Assembly (NCBI RefSeq): GCF_013116745.1
Contig: NZ_JABFOE010000003.1
Location: 1 to 64,000 of the forward strand
Direction of reading: 5' to 3'
Length of the DNA stretch: 64,000 bases
Source of the DNA: Arthrobacter sp. 260
GTDB taxonomy: Bacteria; Actinomycetota; Actinomycetes; Actinomycetales; Micrococcaceae
The first letter of the stretch is position 1; each line of letters opens with the position of its first letter. Of the stretch, positions 7,324-16,015 are shown in pieces. Under the pieces are notes generated by a model, which saw nothing but the letters and a program-made list of their open reading frames with translations, had not been told where the DNA came from and searched no databases. The position numbers and the translations under genes are program-made.

Positions 7324-8859
7324 TCAGCCCAGGCGGGTCTCGATCTCAATGACGGACCAGGACAGGGCGGGCAGGCTCACCCGGACCTCCTGACCCCCTG
7401 CGGTGACATCCCGCAACGGTGTCATCCCCACGTGTTCACCCCGGGCCAGGTTGTTGGTGGTGAAGCGGTCCTGGCCCGCTGGCGTGCGCAGCACCTCCGC
7501 GCGGGTGACCCGCACAGCGTCCAGCCCGCGGAGGGTCAGTTCGACGTCGGCTGCTTCCTCCAACGACCGGTTGGCCAGGAAGAAGACCACCCGGCCGGTC
7601 TCCTCATTGAAGGTGGCGGCACCATCCACCAGGTCCGTGTCCCCGAAGCGTGCGTTCGTGTAACGGTCCGACTCGATGGTGAGCTGCAGGATCTGCCCCG
7701 TCGCCAGCTCGGCCATCCGGGCGAATGGCCAGAAGATGGTTTGCCGCCATGCGGGTCCACCCGCCTCGCTCCTGATGGGCGCGATCACATTGACCAGCTG
7801 TGCCTGGTTGGCGATCTTCACCCGGTCGCCGTGCCGGAGCAGCGAGTTCAGGAACGTCCCGACGACGACGGCGTCGGTCACGTTGTACTCGTCCTCAATC
7901 ACCCGGGGGTGCTCGCGCCAGCCGAGGTTGCCCACCTGTTCGGGGCTGTCGGCGTCCCCGGGGCGGGAGTACCAGACGTTCCACTCGTCAAAGGACAGAT
8001 TGATGTGTTTGCTGTGCTTGCCGCGGGCGCGGACCGCGTCAGCGGTGGCCACTACGGATTCGATGAACTGGTCCATGTCCCGCGCGCTGGCGAGGAAACT
8101 TCCGACGTCGCCGGCCTCCTCCTGGTAGTAGGCATGAAGGGAGATGTAGTCCACCTGGTCGTAGGTGTGGGCGAGGACTGTCTGTTCCCAGGCGCCGAAG
8201 GTCGGCATGTGGGCGTTGGAACTTCCGCAGGCGACGAGTTCCAGGGAGGGGTCTACCAGGCGCATCGCCTTGGCCGCCTCCTGGGCCAGGCGCCCGTATT
8301 CGTCGGCGGTCTTGTGGCCGATCTGCCAGGGTCCGTCCATCTCGTTTCCGAGGCACCACAGCTTGATGGCGAACGGGTCCTTGTGCCCGTTGGCCGCCCG
8401 CAGGTCCGAGAGGTAGGTGCCGCCAGGGTGGTTGGCGTACTCAACCAGCTCGCGGGCGGCATCGACACCGCGAGTGCCCAGGTTGATCGCCTCCATGATC
8501 TCCACCCCGGCCTGCCGCGACCAGTCGACGAACTCGTGGAGACCGAACACGTTGGTTTCGACAGTGTGCCAGGCGCCGTCCAGCCGGCGCGGGCGCTGCT
8601 CCACCGGGCCCATCCCGTCCTCCCAGTTGTACCCGGAGACGAAGTTACCGCCGGGGTAGCGCACCACCGTGGCGCCGAGCTCGCGGACCAGCTTCAGGAC
8701 GTCCTGCCGGAAACCTGCCTCGTCGGCCTCGGGGTGGCCGGGCTCGTAGATCCCGCTGTAGACGCACCGCCCCATGTGCTCCACGAAGGAGCCAAACAGC
8801 CGACGGGGTACCTCGCCGATGGTGAAATCCCTGTCGATCACAATACGTGCGCGGGCCAT
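7324..8859 (-). CDS. abfA: GH51 alpha-L-arabinofuranosidase
   Basis: Predicted to release terminal L-arabinofuranose from arabinan or arabinogalactan oligosaccharides inside the cell; no signal peptide is present. The 511 residues follow the GH51 pattern: IGEVPRRLFGSFVEHMGRCVY at the N-terminus, RYPGGNFVSGYNWEDG near 67, acid/base E173 in CLGNEMDGPWQ and nucleophile E292 in SFDEWNVWY, then a C-terminal beta domain. ATG 8859 is chosen because GAGGAGA precedes it. It is the last gene of the importer operon, 57 bases after the GH42 gene, and fits cleavage of rhamnogalacturonan-I side chains. Confidence 0.95.
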   Translation of the reverse strand: MARARIVIDRDFTIGEVPRRLFGSFVEHMGRCVYSGIYEPGHPEADEAGFRQDVLKLVRELGATVVRYPGGNFVSGYNWEDGMGPVEQRPRRLDGAWHTVETNVFGLHEFVDWSRQAGVEIMEAINLGTRGVDAARELVEYANHPGGTYLSDLRAANGHKDPFAIKLWCLGNEMDGPWQIGHKTADEYGRLAQEAAKAMRLVDPSLELVACGSSNAHMPTFGAWEQTVLAHTYDQVDYISLHAYYQEEAGDVGSFLASARDMDQFIESVVATADAVRARGKHSKHINLSFDEWNVWYSRPGDADSPEQVGNLGWREHPRVIEDEYNVTDAVVVGTFLNSLLRHGDRVKIANQAQLVNVIAPIRSEAGGPAWRQTIFWPFARMAELATGQILQLTIESDRYTNARFGDTDLVDGAATFNEETGRVVFFLANRSLEEAADVELTLRGLDAVRVTRAEVLRTPAGQDRFTTNNLARGEHVGMTPLRDVTAGGQEVRVSLPALSWSVIEIETRLG

Positions 8860-8916
8860 GACTCTCCTCGTGTTGGGCGGTGATGCAGGCTGGCGGTTCA
8901 AATGCTGGTGGACCGT

Positions 8917-10890
8917 TCAGGGCCGGCGCAGCAGCGCGTACCCGAAGGACTCGAGGTGCACCTTGTCCACTGCCTCACCAGTCAAAAGGTTGGTTCCGGA
9001 CACCTCGATGGCGACGGCGTCCGCGCCGTGGTTGATCAGGGTCGTCACTTCGCCACGCTGCGCGGCTTCAACGGTATCGGGCAGCCCCGCGAGCACGGGT
9101 TCGATGCCCGCGGTCGCGAAGACGTGTGCGCTCACCAGGCGTGCACCGTCGTCGTCAGGCACGGTGGCGAGATAGTAGGCCCGGCCTGCGCCGCTGACCC
9201 TGGTGGTGAACGCGGGTAGCCCCTGGGTACGGCCGCCGCTGAAGGTCGCCAGAACCTCGGCGTCGACGGTCGCGATCTCCTCCGCAAGGTACAGTCCGTC
9301 GAAGGTTGACTGGCCCAACGCCACCGGCGCGGTGCGTTGTCCGGGCCCCGACGATGCGGGCGGCACCAGCGCCCCGAAGTCCTCGAGGGTGATCCCGAGC
9401 AGGGGTCCCAACTGGGTGAGGAATCCGCCCTCACGGAAACGGTCGTGCTCGTCGACGATGTCGCTGAACGCTGTCACCAGCAGGTGACCGCCGCCCTGGA
9501 CGAAGCCGGTAAGGTTCGCTGCACCGTCGTCCGTCAACAGATACAGCTGGGGTGCAACGACCACCGCGTAGTCCTCCAGCCCGGAGGTCGGGAGCACCAG
9601 GTCCACCTGGACGTGTTGGCGGTGGATGGCCCGATACCAGCCCTGCACGCACTCGACGTAGTCCAGGACCACCGGGTGGTCGGGGTTTTCCAGGGCCCAC
9701 CAGTTCTCCCAGTCGAACACGATGGCCACGCGGGCATCCCGGGTGCCCGCGGGGAGCTCTGGCAGGGCGGCCAGCTCGAGGCCCAGGCCCTGCGCCTCAC
9801 GCCAGGTGCGGGTGGAAGTGCCGGCGTGCGGCAGCATCGCAGAGTGGAACTTTTCGGCCCCGGCGCGGGACTGTCGCCACTGGAAGAACAGGATGCCGTC
9901 GGCGCCCCGGCCCACGCTCTGCATGCTGAGCGCCTGCATCTGCCCGGGTGCTTTCGGGGCGTTGCTGGGCCGCCAGTTCAGGGCATTGGTGGACTGCTCC
10001 ATGAGGAGCCACGGCGTCCCGGGTTTCAGGGACCTCATCAGGTCCCGCTGGAACGCGCCAGCCCGGAAGCTTTCCGGGTCGTTGGGGTCGGGATAGCAGT
10101 CGTCGGAGATGACGTCCATCTCCTGCGCCCACTGCCAGTAGTTGGCTGGTTTGAAGGCGCCCATGAAGTTGGTGGTGATGGGCTGGCGCGCCCCGGCTGC
10201 CCGGATGATGTCGCGCTCCATCAGGTAGCACTGCAGGAGCATGTCGGAGGTGAACCGGCGGAAGTCGAGCAGCTGGCCGGGGTTGTGGCTGTAGGGCGCC
10301 TTGCGGGGTGGGTAAATGTGGTCAAACGATTCATAGTGCTGAGCCCAGAACCAGGTTCCCCAGGCCTCGTTCAGCGACTTAAGGGTTCCGTACCTAGCAC
10401 GCAACCAGTCACGGAACGCGTCGCGCGCTGAGTTGGAGTAGTCCAGGTTGAGGTGGCAGCCGTACTCGTTGTTGACATGCCACAGCACCACCGCCGGGTG
10501 GTCAACGTACCGTTCGGCGAGCCGCTTCACCAGTTCACCGGCAAGCCGGCGGTACGTCGGCGACGACGGCGCATAGTGCTGCCGACTGCCGTGCCAGTAC
10601 GTCGCACCGTTTTCGTCGGCGGCGAGGATCTCCGGGTAGGCAGCGGTCATCCATGGCGGCGGTGAGGCGGTCGCCGTCGCCAGATCCACGGCGATCCCTC
10701 CCTCGTGCAGCAGGTTGATGACCCGGTCGAGCCATCCGAAGTCGAAGACACCCTCCGCAGGCTGGATCCGCGACCAGGCGAAGATGCCCAGGCTCACCAT
10801 GGTGACCGACGCCTCTCGCATCCGTTCGACGTCGTCCGGCCAGACGGATTCGGGCCACTGTTCAGGGTTGTAATCGGCGCCGTAGTGCAC
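8917..10890 (-). CDS. GH42 beta-galactosidase
   Basis: Predicted intracellular beta-galactosidase for galactan or arabinogalactan side chains, comparable to Bacillus YesZ in context. The 657 residues begin MHYGADYNPEQWPESVWPDD, the typical GH42 N-terminus. Acid/base E142 lies in HVNNEYGCH and nucleophile E298 in LLMEQSTN; a trimerisation domain (about 390-590) and a small C-terminal beta domain follow. A GTG start at 10890 with AAAGGA eight bases upstream is preferred; the frame continues 203 codons further without homology and through the neighbouring gene. It lies 41 bases after the DUF624-like gene. Confidence 0.95.
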   Translation of the reverse strand: MHYGADYNPEQWPESVWPDDVERMREASVTMVSLGIFAWSRIQPAEGVFDFGWLDRVINLLHEGGIAVDLATATASPPPWMTAAYPEILAADENGATYWHGSRQHYAPSSPTYRRLAGELVKRLAERYVDHPAVVLWHVNNEYGCHLNLDYSNSARDAFRDWLRARYGTLKSLNEAWGTWFWAQHYESFDHIYPPRKAPYSHNPGQLLDFRRFTSDMLLQCYLMERDIIRAAGARQPITTNFMGAFKPANYWQWAQEMDVISDDCYPDPNDPESFRAGAFQRDLMRSLKPGTPWLLMEQSTNALNWRPSNAPKAPGQMQALSMQSVGRGADGILFFQWRQSRAGAEKFHSAMLPHAGTSTRTWREAQGLGLELAALPELPAGTRDARVAIVFDWENWWALENPDHPVVLDYVECVQGWYRAIHRQHVQVDLVLPTSGLEDYAVVVAPQLYLLTDDGAANLTGFVQGGGHLLVTAFSDIVDEHDRFREGGFLTQLGPLLGITLEDFGALVPPASSGPGQRTAPVALGQSTFDGLYLAEEIATVDAEVLATFSGGRTQGLPAFTTRVSGAGRAYYLATVPDDDGARLVSAHVFATAGIEPVLAGLPDTVEAAQRGEVTTLINHGADAVAIEVSGTNLLTGEAVDKVHLESFGYALLRRP

Positions 10891-10931
10891 GGGAATGGTC
10901 CTTTCGACCTGGGGAGGGACGTGGGAAGAGG

Positions 10932-11573
10932 TTACTTCGCCGGACGCTCGCGTTCCTTGACGGCGAGCACCGCGAAAACAAGGCAGCCCAGGCCGGGCAC
11001 CAGCAGTGGCAGCAGCTGCCAGGTCACGATACTGGTCAACAGCAGCGCGAGAACCAGCTGGATGATCGCTCCCGGATCGGTGATCAGTGACCTGGCGCCG
11101 TCCCGGAGGGCCCGCCTCCAGCCGTGCTCCGGGCTCCAGCGTGCCGCAGACTGCAACAGAATCAGCGCCACCAGCACCCCGGCGAGGGCTCCACCAGCGA
11201 CTACCACCTGCCATCCGGGCAGCACCCGGGTGCCCGCCAGGAGGAGGTTGAAGGAGAGCACGACGGCCGCCGCCGTCGTCGCCAGGCCAACGATCCAGCC
11301 GGTGCGCAGTGCCGCGCCGAAGTCCGACCACCATTGGCCGATGGTTGAGCGGTCGGCCCGCAGGTAGCGGTGCAGGTGACGGGTGGACGCGGCAAGCGCA
11401 GCGGGCAGGGTGACGATCAGCAGGCCACCTGCGACGGTGAGCACGCCAATCCACAACACCTCGGCGAACAGCGCGAACTTCCCTTCGGCACCCGGCCACC
11501 TGAGTGTGGTGCCGTCGGGCAAGTCGCGCCGCTGACGCTGGTTGCGGCCGCCCCGGAGGCTGAGCACTGTCAC
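10932..11573 (-). CDS. YesL/DUF624-like membrane protein, copy 2, of the importer operon
   Basis: A 213-residue membrane protein with about five hydrophobic segments, paralogous to the protein at 5383-6027. The GTG start at 11573 overlaps the stop of the upstream permease gene (GTGA), which indicates translational coupling. The gene order binding protein, two permeases, DUF624, GH42 parallels the Bacillus yes rhamnogalacturonan cluster, which supports the YesL-like assignment. Its molecular role is not known; an accessory function in oligosaccharide uptake is inferred from context only. Confidence 0.7.
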   Translation of the reverse strand: MTVLSLRGGRNQRQRRDLPDGTTLRWPGAEGKFALFAEVLWIGVLTVAGGLLIVTLPAALAASTRHLHRYLRADRSTIGQWWSDFGAALRTGWIVGLATTAAAVVLSFNLLLAGTRVLPGWQVVVAGGALAGVLVALILLQSAARWSPEHGWRRALRDGARSLITDPGAIIQLVLALLLTSIVTWQLLPLLVPGLGCLVFAVLAVKERERPAK

Positions 11574-12475
11574 CCCTTCAGGCCCTGGGTGGCAACCCCG
11601 GCCACGAGGAACCGCTGGAAGATGACGAAGAACAGCATCACCGGCAGGAGGGCGAGAACCGAGATCGCAACGGTCGCGCCGTAGTCGGAGGCACTGGATT
11701 GGTCGTTGAACACGCGCAGCGCCAACGGCAGCGGATAGTTCTCCGGCGAGTTGAGGTAGAGCAGCGGGCCGAGGAAGTCGTTCCAGCTCCAGATGAACGC
11801 GAAGATCGAGGAGGTGATCAGGGCGGGCTTGATCAGGGGGACGGTGATCGACCAGAAGATCCGCCAGTGCCCGCACCCGTCGATGCGGGCCGCCTCGTCC
11901 AGTTCCTTCGGCAGGTTCCTGATGAACTGGACAATCAGGAACACGAAGAATGCCTCGGTGGCGAGGAACTTGCCCACCAGCAGCGGGGCGAACGTGTCCA
12001 CCATGCCGAGGTTCCGGAAGATCATGTACTGCGGGATGATCAGCACGTGGAACGGCAGGAGCAGCGTGCCGATCATCATGGCGAAGAACAGCGGCCGGCC
12101 CTTGAAGTTCAGGCGGGCGAACGCGTAGGCCGCCATCGATGAGGAGATCACCGTGCCGATGACCGCCCCGATACCAAGGATGGTGGAGTTCCAGAAGAAC
12201 CTCCAGGTGGGGATGCCGGCGACACCCTCCATCACCTTGATGAAGTTGTCGAAGGTGGGGTTCTCGGGCAGCAGACCCTGGTTGGACCCGAACTCCGAGC
12301 TCGGCTTGAACGACGCGGAGATCATCCACACCAGTGGATACAGCACGACGACGGTCAGCAGCACGATGCCGACAATCCAGGCCACATTCGCTGCGGTCCG
12401 GCGGGGTGGCTGGCGACGCTTGTGAATGGGTTGCACCGGCGGGGGCGCGGTGGGGGTTGATTCGATGGTGCTCAT
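11570..12475 (-). CDS. Carbohydrate ABC transporter permease (MalG/CUT1 type)
   Basis: A 301-residue inner-membrane permease with six predicted helices, the first after a proline/basic N-terminal tail of about 30 residues. The cytoplasmic EAA loop that docks the ATPase is visible as EAARIDGCGHWRIFWSITVP near 190. It is coupled to its partner permease by an ATGA overlap at 12472-12475. No ATPase gene is present in the operon, so a shared MsiK/MalK-type ATPase encoded elsewhere is expected. Likely substrate is a rhamnogalacturonan or arabinogalactan oligosaccharide, by context. Confidence 0.93.
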   Translation of the reverse strand: MSTIESTPTAPPPVQPIHKRRQPPRRTAANVAWIVGIVLLTVVVLYPLVWMISASFKPSSEFGSNQGLLPENPTFDNFIKVMEGVAGIPTWRFFWNSTILGIGAVIGTVISSSMAAYAFARLNFKGRPLFFAMMIGTLLLPFHVLIIPQYMIFRNLGMVDTFAPLLVGKFLATEAFFVFLIVQFIRNLPKELDEAARIDGCGHWRIFWSITVPLIKPALITSSIFAFIWSWNDFLGPLLYLNSPENYPLPLALRVFNDQSSASDYGATVAISVLALLPVMLFFVIFQRFLVAGVATQGLKG

Positions 12476-13458
12476 TTGGTGTCACCTCCGTAGTGCACCC
12501 AGCTCTTGGAGGTGCGGAAGAGAATGAAAGCGAGGATGCCCACCGCGATCAGCAGAACCCAGGCCATCGCCGAGGCGTAGCCCATCTGATTGTTCGTGAA
12601 CGCGCGGGTGTAGAGGTAGACGGTGTAGAAGTTGGTGGCGCCCGCGGGACCCCCGGAGCCTGAGCCGATGATGTAGGCGGATGCGAAAATCTGGAAGGCG
12701 CCGATCATCTCCAACAGCAGGTTGAAGAAGATCACCGGCGAGAGCATCGGCAGGGTGACGCTGATGAACTTCCGCCAGGCCTTCGCCCCATCCACCGACG
12801 CAGCCTCGTAAAGTTCGGCTGGCACCTGCTTCAGTCCGGCCAGGAAGATGACCATCGGTGCGCCGAACTGCCAGACAGCCAGCAGGATCATCATGGGCAT
12901 GATCAGTGCTGGCACGCCGACCCAGCCACCCAGGTTGATCCCGAGGAAGCTGAGCCCGCTGTCAACCGGGCCCTCGGCGGAGAACATTGCCCGCCATACG
13001 ATCGCGATGCTCACCGAGGCGCCGATGAGACTCGGTGCGTAGAACGCCGAGCGGAAGAAACCGGACCCCTTCGACTTGTAGTTCAGCAGCATCGCGACGC
13101 CCAGGGCGGCCGCCAGCTTGATCGGTGTCCCCACCAGTACATAGATGAGGGTGATCTGGACCGAGCCCCAGAACACGGTGTCGCCGGCCATCCGTTCGAA
13201 ATTCGCCAGGCCTGACCATTCGGGGGCAGTGAAAAGGTTGTAGTCGGTGAAAGCCAGATAGAGGGAGAACAGCATGGGGCCCAAGGTCAAGGCGAAGAGT
13301 CCCACCAGCCAGGGGGCGAGGAAGGCGTACCCGGCGACCGTCTCCGAATTGCCCTTGCGTTTGGGGTGCCCGCCCGCCCGGCGGTTGCCCGCCGGACGGG
13401 CGCCGGGTTCGGCGGTTGTGCGGGTGTTTTGTGGCGCTGGCGCCGATCCCGTGGTCAT
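12472..13458 (-). CDS. Carbohydrate ABC transporter permease (MalF/CUT1 type)
   Basis: A 328-residue permease with a basic N-terminal extension of about 38 residues, six predicted helices, and the EAA loop EAASVDGAKAWRKFISVTLP. ATG 13458 with AGGAG upstream is chosen; the frame extends further into the binding-protein gene without homology. The gene starts 28 bases after the binding-protein gene and ends in an ATGA overlap with the second permease gene. Together they form the membrane channel of the importer. Confidence 0.93.
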   Translation of the reverse strand: MTTGSAPAPQNTRTTAEPGARPAGNRRAGGHPKRKGNSETVAGYAFLAPWLVGLFALTLGPMLFSLYLAFTDYNLFTAPEWSGLANFERMAGDTVFWGSVQITLIYVLVGTPIKLAAALGVAMLLNYKSKGSGFFRSAFYAPSLIGASVSIAIVWRAMFSAEGPVDSGLSFLGINLGGWVGVPALIMPMMILLAVWQFGAPMVIFLAGLKQVPAELYEAASVDGAKAWRKFISVTLPMLSPVIFFNLLLEMIGAFQIFASAYIIGSGSGGPAGATNFYTVYLYTRAFTNNQMGYASAMAWVLLIAVGILAFILFRTSKSWVHYGGDTK

Positions 13459-13486
13459 CACACTGCTCCTAGGCTCTACGGTCGGT

Positions 13487-14782
13487 TCAGCTGCCGAGGG
13501 TGACAGCGACCTCGTCGAAGAACTGCTGTGCAGCTTCCTCCGGCGTGATGGCTCCCAGACCGATTGAGGTACCGAGCGTGAGGAAGGTGTTCTCCAGCGC
13601 GCCGTAGCCGACGACGGGCGCGGCGGGAGGGTCTCCGATGCGGTCAGCGACGGAGTCGAGGTATTCCTTGACCCCCAGATCCGGCCCTTCGAGGCTTGCC
13701 CCTTCCAATGCGGTTTCCGAGGCGGGAACGCCGAGGCTGGCCCCAAAGATTGCGCCGACCTCCGGGCTGTTGATCAGGAACTCGACGAACGCCACTGCAG
13801 CTTCGGGGTGCTCGGTGCCCGCGGAAACCGCGTGCAGCATGCTGGGCTTCTGGTACAGGTCCTTGACCGAGGGGTCGCTGGTGGGCGGCGCCAGGATGGT
13901 CAGGTCCTCGGCGCCGGTGTCGCCGAGGTAGCCGCCCATGAAGTTGGACCAGGTCATTTCGCTTGCGGTGAGGTTGGACCCGAAGCCTGACTTCGGGGCA
14001 ACCTCTTCCAGCTGGCGGGCGGGGATGGTGACGTTGTCGCGCAAGCCCTGGGCGCTGCTCCAGAATTCGGCAAGCTCCTCCTGGGTGAAGTTCAGTTCTC
14101 CCTCGTCGGTGAACAGCTCACGGCCTTCCTGGCGCATCTGCAGTTCAAGGTTCTGGATGCGGCCGGTGTAGTCGGTGCCGCCGTAGACCTCTCCCCCGGA
14201 CGCCTCGGTGACGCTGGTCATATACGCGTCGTAGTCCTCCCAGGACGTGCCGCCTTCATATCCGGTAGCACCTGTTTCCTCAAGCACTGCCGGATTCTCG
14301 AAGAGGGACCAGGCGTTGTAGCCGGTGGGGACGGCGAGGGTCTGATCCTCGAGCCGACCGGTGGCCATCAGCGTCTCGTCGATGCCATCGGTGGTCAGGC
14401 CGTTGCCCTCGTATTCGGTGAGGTCAAGCAGCACGCCGTTCTCGCCGTACTGGCGAAGGTAGCTGTAGTCGAACTGCATGACGTCGGGCAGGCCGCCACC
14501 GGCAGCCTCGGTCTGGCGCTTCTCCCAGTACGCAGGGAAGTCCATGAAGGTGCCGTTGACGTCAATGTTCGGGTTCTCATCCTCAAACAGGGCGATGGCT
14601 TCCTCGTAGCGGGAGGCACGATCCTCGTTGCCCCACCAGGTGAAGTTGAGGGTGACTTCCTCATTCGGGTCGGGGGTTCCGCCGGCGTCGCCGCCGTTGC
14701 CACCGCAGGCGGTCAGCATCAGAACCGCTGCGACCGTGACCGCTACGCCGGACCCGGCGCGTCGTGAAAATTTGTTGAACAT
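13487..14782 (-). CDS. Sugar-binding lipoprotein of the ABC importer
   Basis: A 431-residue extracytoplasmic solute-binding protein (CUT1 family). The signal peptide ends in a lipobox LTAC with lipid-anchored Cys26, followed by a Gly/Asp-rich linker. The mature part shows family features such as LNFTWWGNEDRASRY and GGLPDVMQFDYSYLRQY. It is the first gene of the importer-GH42-GH51 operon. The promoter region contains one site of each LacI operator family (14860-14871 and 14886-14897). AGGAGG precedes the ATG. Ligand is predicted to be an RG-I-derived oligosaccharide. Confidence 0.93.
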   Translation of the reverse strand: MFNKFSRRAGSGVAVTVAAVLMLTACGGNGGDAGGTPDPNEEVTLNFTWWGNEDRASRYEEAIALFEDENPNIDVNGTFMDFPAYWEKRQTEAAGGGLPDVMQFDYSYLRQYGENGVLLDLTEYEGNGLTTDGIDETLMATGRLEDQTLAVPTGYNAWSLFENPAVLEETGATGYEGGTSWEDYDAYMTSVTEASGGEVYGGTDYTGRIQNLELQMRQEGRELFTDEGELNFTQEELAEFWSSAQGLRDNVTIPARQLEEVAPKSGFGSNLTASEMTWSNFMGGYLGDTGAEDLTILAPPTSDPSVKDLYQKPSMLHAVSAGTEHPEAAVAFVEFLINSPEVGAIFGASLGVPASETALEGASLEGPDLGVKEYLDSVADRIGDPPAAPVVGYGALENTFLTLGTSIGLGAITPEEAAQQFFDEVAVTLGS

Positions 14783-14859
14783 CTTTGTCCTCCTGGGAAC
14801 GGCTCAGATAACTGGTGAAGCTCTTCTGACCCGCTGGTACTATGACTTACATCACGGGG

Positions 14860-14871
14860 GAAAGCGCTCTC
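14860..14871. promoter_or_regulatory. LacI operator, GAAAGCGCTTTC family, at the importer promoter
   Basis: GAAAGCGCTCTC is one base from the perfect palindrome at 18608-18619. It lies 78-89 bases upstream of the binding-protein start, between the divergent importer operon and the esterase gene. Confidence 0.6.
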
Positions 14872-14885
14872 CGATGAGACTAAAT

Positions 14886-14897
14886 TGAATCGTCTCA
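14886..14897. promoter_or_regulatory. LacI operator, TGAATCGATTCA family, at the importer/esterase promoter
   Basis: TGAATCGTCTCA is close to the perfect palindrome TGAATCGATTCA in front of rhaI. It is 14 bases from the GAAAGCGCTCTC site, so the importer promoter may answer to both LacI regulators of the locus. Confidence 0.6.
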
Positions 14898-14972
14898 ATT
14901 TGCAAGGCTTTGTTCTGAAATACTGTGATCCAAGACTCCTCCGAGACGACAACGAGCTAAGGAAACCGCTAG

Positions 14973-15956
14973 ATGCCGCAGTTTGACCTCCCGCTCAGCG
15001 AGCTCCAGCAGTACCTCCCCGCCCGGAGTGAACCCGCGGATTTCGACGCCTTCTGGGAGAAGACCCTGGCCCAGGCCGCGTCCTTCACCCTTGATGCCCG
15101 CTTCGAGGAGGTCGACGCCGGATACTCGGAACTGGTGACCGAGGATGTCACCTTCGCTGGCTACGGGGGCCACCCCATCAAGGGGTGGCTGCTCCGGCCA
15201 CGCTCCGCGACCGGGCCGCTGCCCACCGTGGTGACGTACATCGGATACGGCGGCGGCAGGAGCCTCCTCGGTGAGTGGACCGCCATCCCGAGCGCCGGCG
15301 TCGCGCACTTCGTGATGGACCTGCGGGGCCAGGGCGCCGGACACCGGAGCGGCGACACCCCCGACCCCGGCGTGGGTGGGCCGCACTTTGGCGGTCATCT
15401 GACGCTAGGTATCGATTCCCCTGAAACCTACTACTACCGCCGGCTGTTCACTGACGCGGTCCGCGCGGTGGAGGCTGCCCAGTCGCACGCCTTCGTGGAC
15501 CGGGAGCGGGTGCTCATCTCGGGCGGAAGCCAAGGCGGCGCAATCGCGCTGGCCGCAGCCGCCCTGACACCCCTGCGGCTGGAGCACCCTCCGGTCGCCG
15601 CGATTGTCGACGTGCCGTTTCTCGCGCATGTTCGCAGGGCCACTGAACTGGTCAATACCGCCCCCTACAGCGAGCTGGTGCGCTACCTCGGGATCCAGCG
15701 CGGCCGCGAGGAGGAAGTCTTCGCGACGCTGGCCTATTTTGACGGGGTCAACTTCGCCGCCCGGGCGGGTATCCCGGCACTGTTCTCGGTGGGCCTGCTC
15801 GACGACATCTGCCCGCCGTCATGCGTGTACGCCGCCTACAACCACTACGCGGGGCCAAAGTCGATGAATGTCTTCCCGTACAACGGCCACGAGAACGGCG
15901 GACCCGCCCAGGCGGCCGAACACATCAGGTTCCAACGGGACGTCTTCTCCCGCTGA
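14973..15956 (+). CDS. CE7-family acetyl esterase (acetylxylan esterase/cephalosporin-C deacetylase type)
   Basis: Predicted to remove acetyl groups from imported oligosaccharides in the cytoplasm; no signal peptide is present. The 327 residues match the AXE1/CE7 family: N-terminal DLPLSELQQYLP, RGQGAGHRSGDTPD near 118, the family-typical GGSQGG elbow with Ser186, and partners D277/D278 and H306 in GHENGG. RG-I backbones are acetylated, which gives a reason for its place next to the importer. It is divergent from the importer operon and shares its operator region. Confidence 0.92.
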   Translation: MPQFDLPLSELQQYLPARSEPADFDAFWEKTLAQAASFTLDARFEEVDAGYSELVTEDVTFAGYGGHPIKGWLLRPRSATGPLPTVVTYIGYGGGRSLLGEWTAIPSAGVAHFVMDLRGQGAGHRSGDTPDPGVGGPHFGGHLTLGIDSPETYYYRRLFTDAVRAVEAAQSHAFVDRERVLISGGSQGGAIALAAAALTPLRLEHPPVAAIVDVPFLAHVRRATELVNTAPYSELVRYLGIQRGREEEVFATLAYFDGVNFAARAGIPALFSVGLLDDICPPSCVYAAYNHYAGPKSMNVFPYNGHENGGPAQAAEHIRFQRDVFSR

Positions 15957-15998
15957 GCGGCCAGGCTCAGCTCCTCACGAGGAGCTGAGCCTGGCCGC
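15957..15998. terminator. Bidirectional terminator hairpin between convergent esterase and lyase genes
   Basis: A perfect inverted repeat with two 20-base arms around a two-base centre starts immediately after the esterase stop codon and lies 17 bases from the lyase gene end. Such a stable GC-rich hairpin should stop transcription from both sides. Neither side has a strong U-tract. Confidence 0.8.
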
Positions 15999-16015
15999 CG
16001 GCAGGAAAGGGCGGG

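Noticed and set aside
7249-8883. 544-codon open frame on the plus strand
   Set aside because: It lies opposite the GH51 arabinofuranosidase gene. It shows no recognisable domain and has valine/glycine-rich composition typical of antisense shadows in high-GC DNA.
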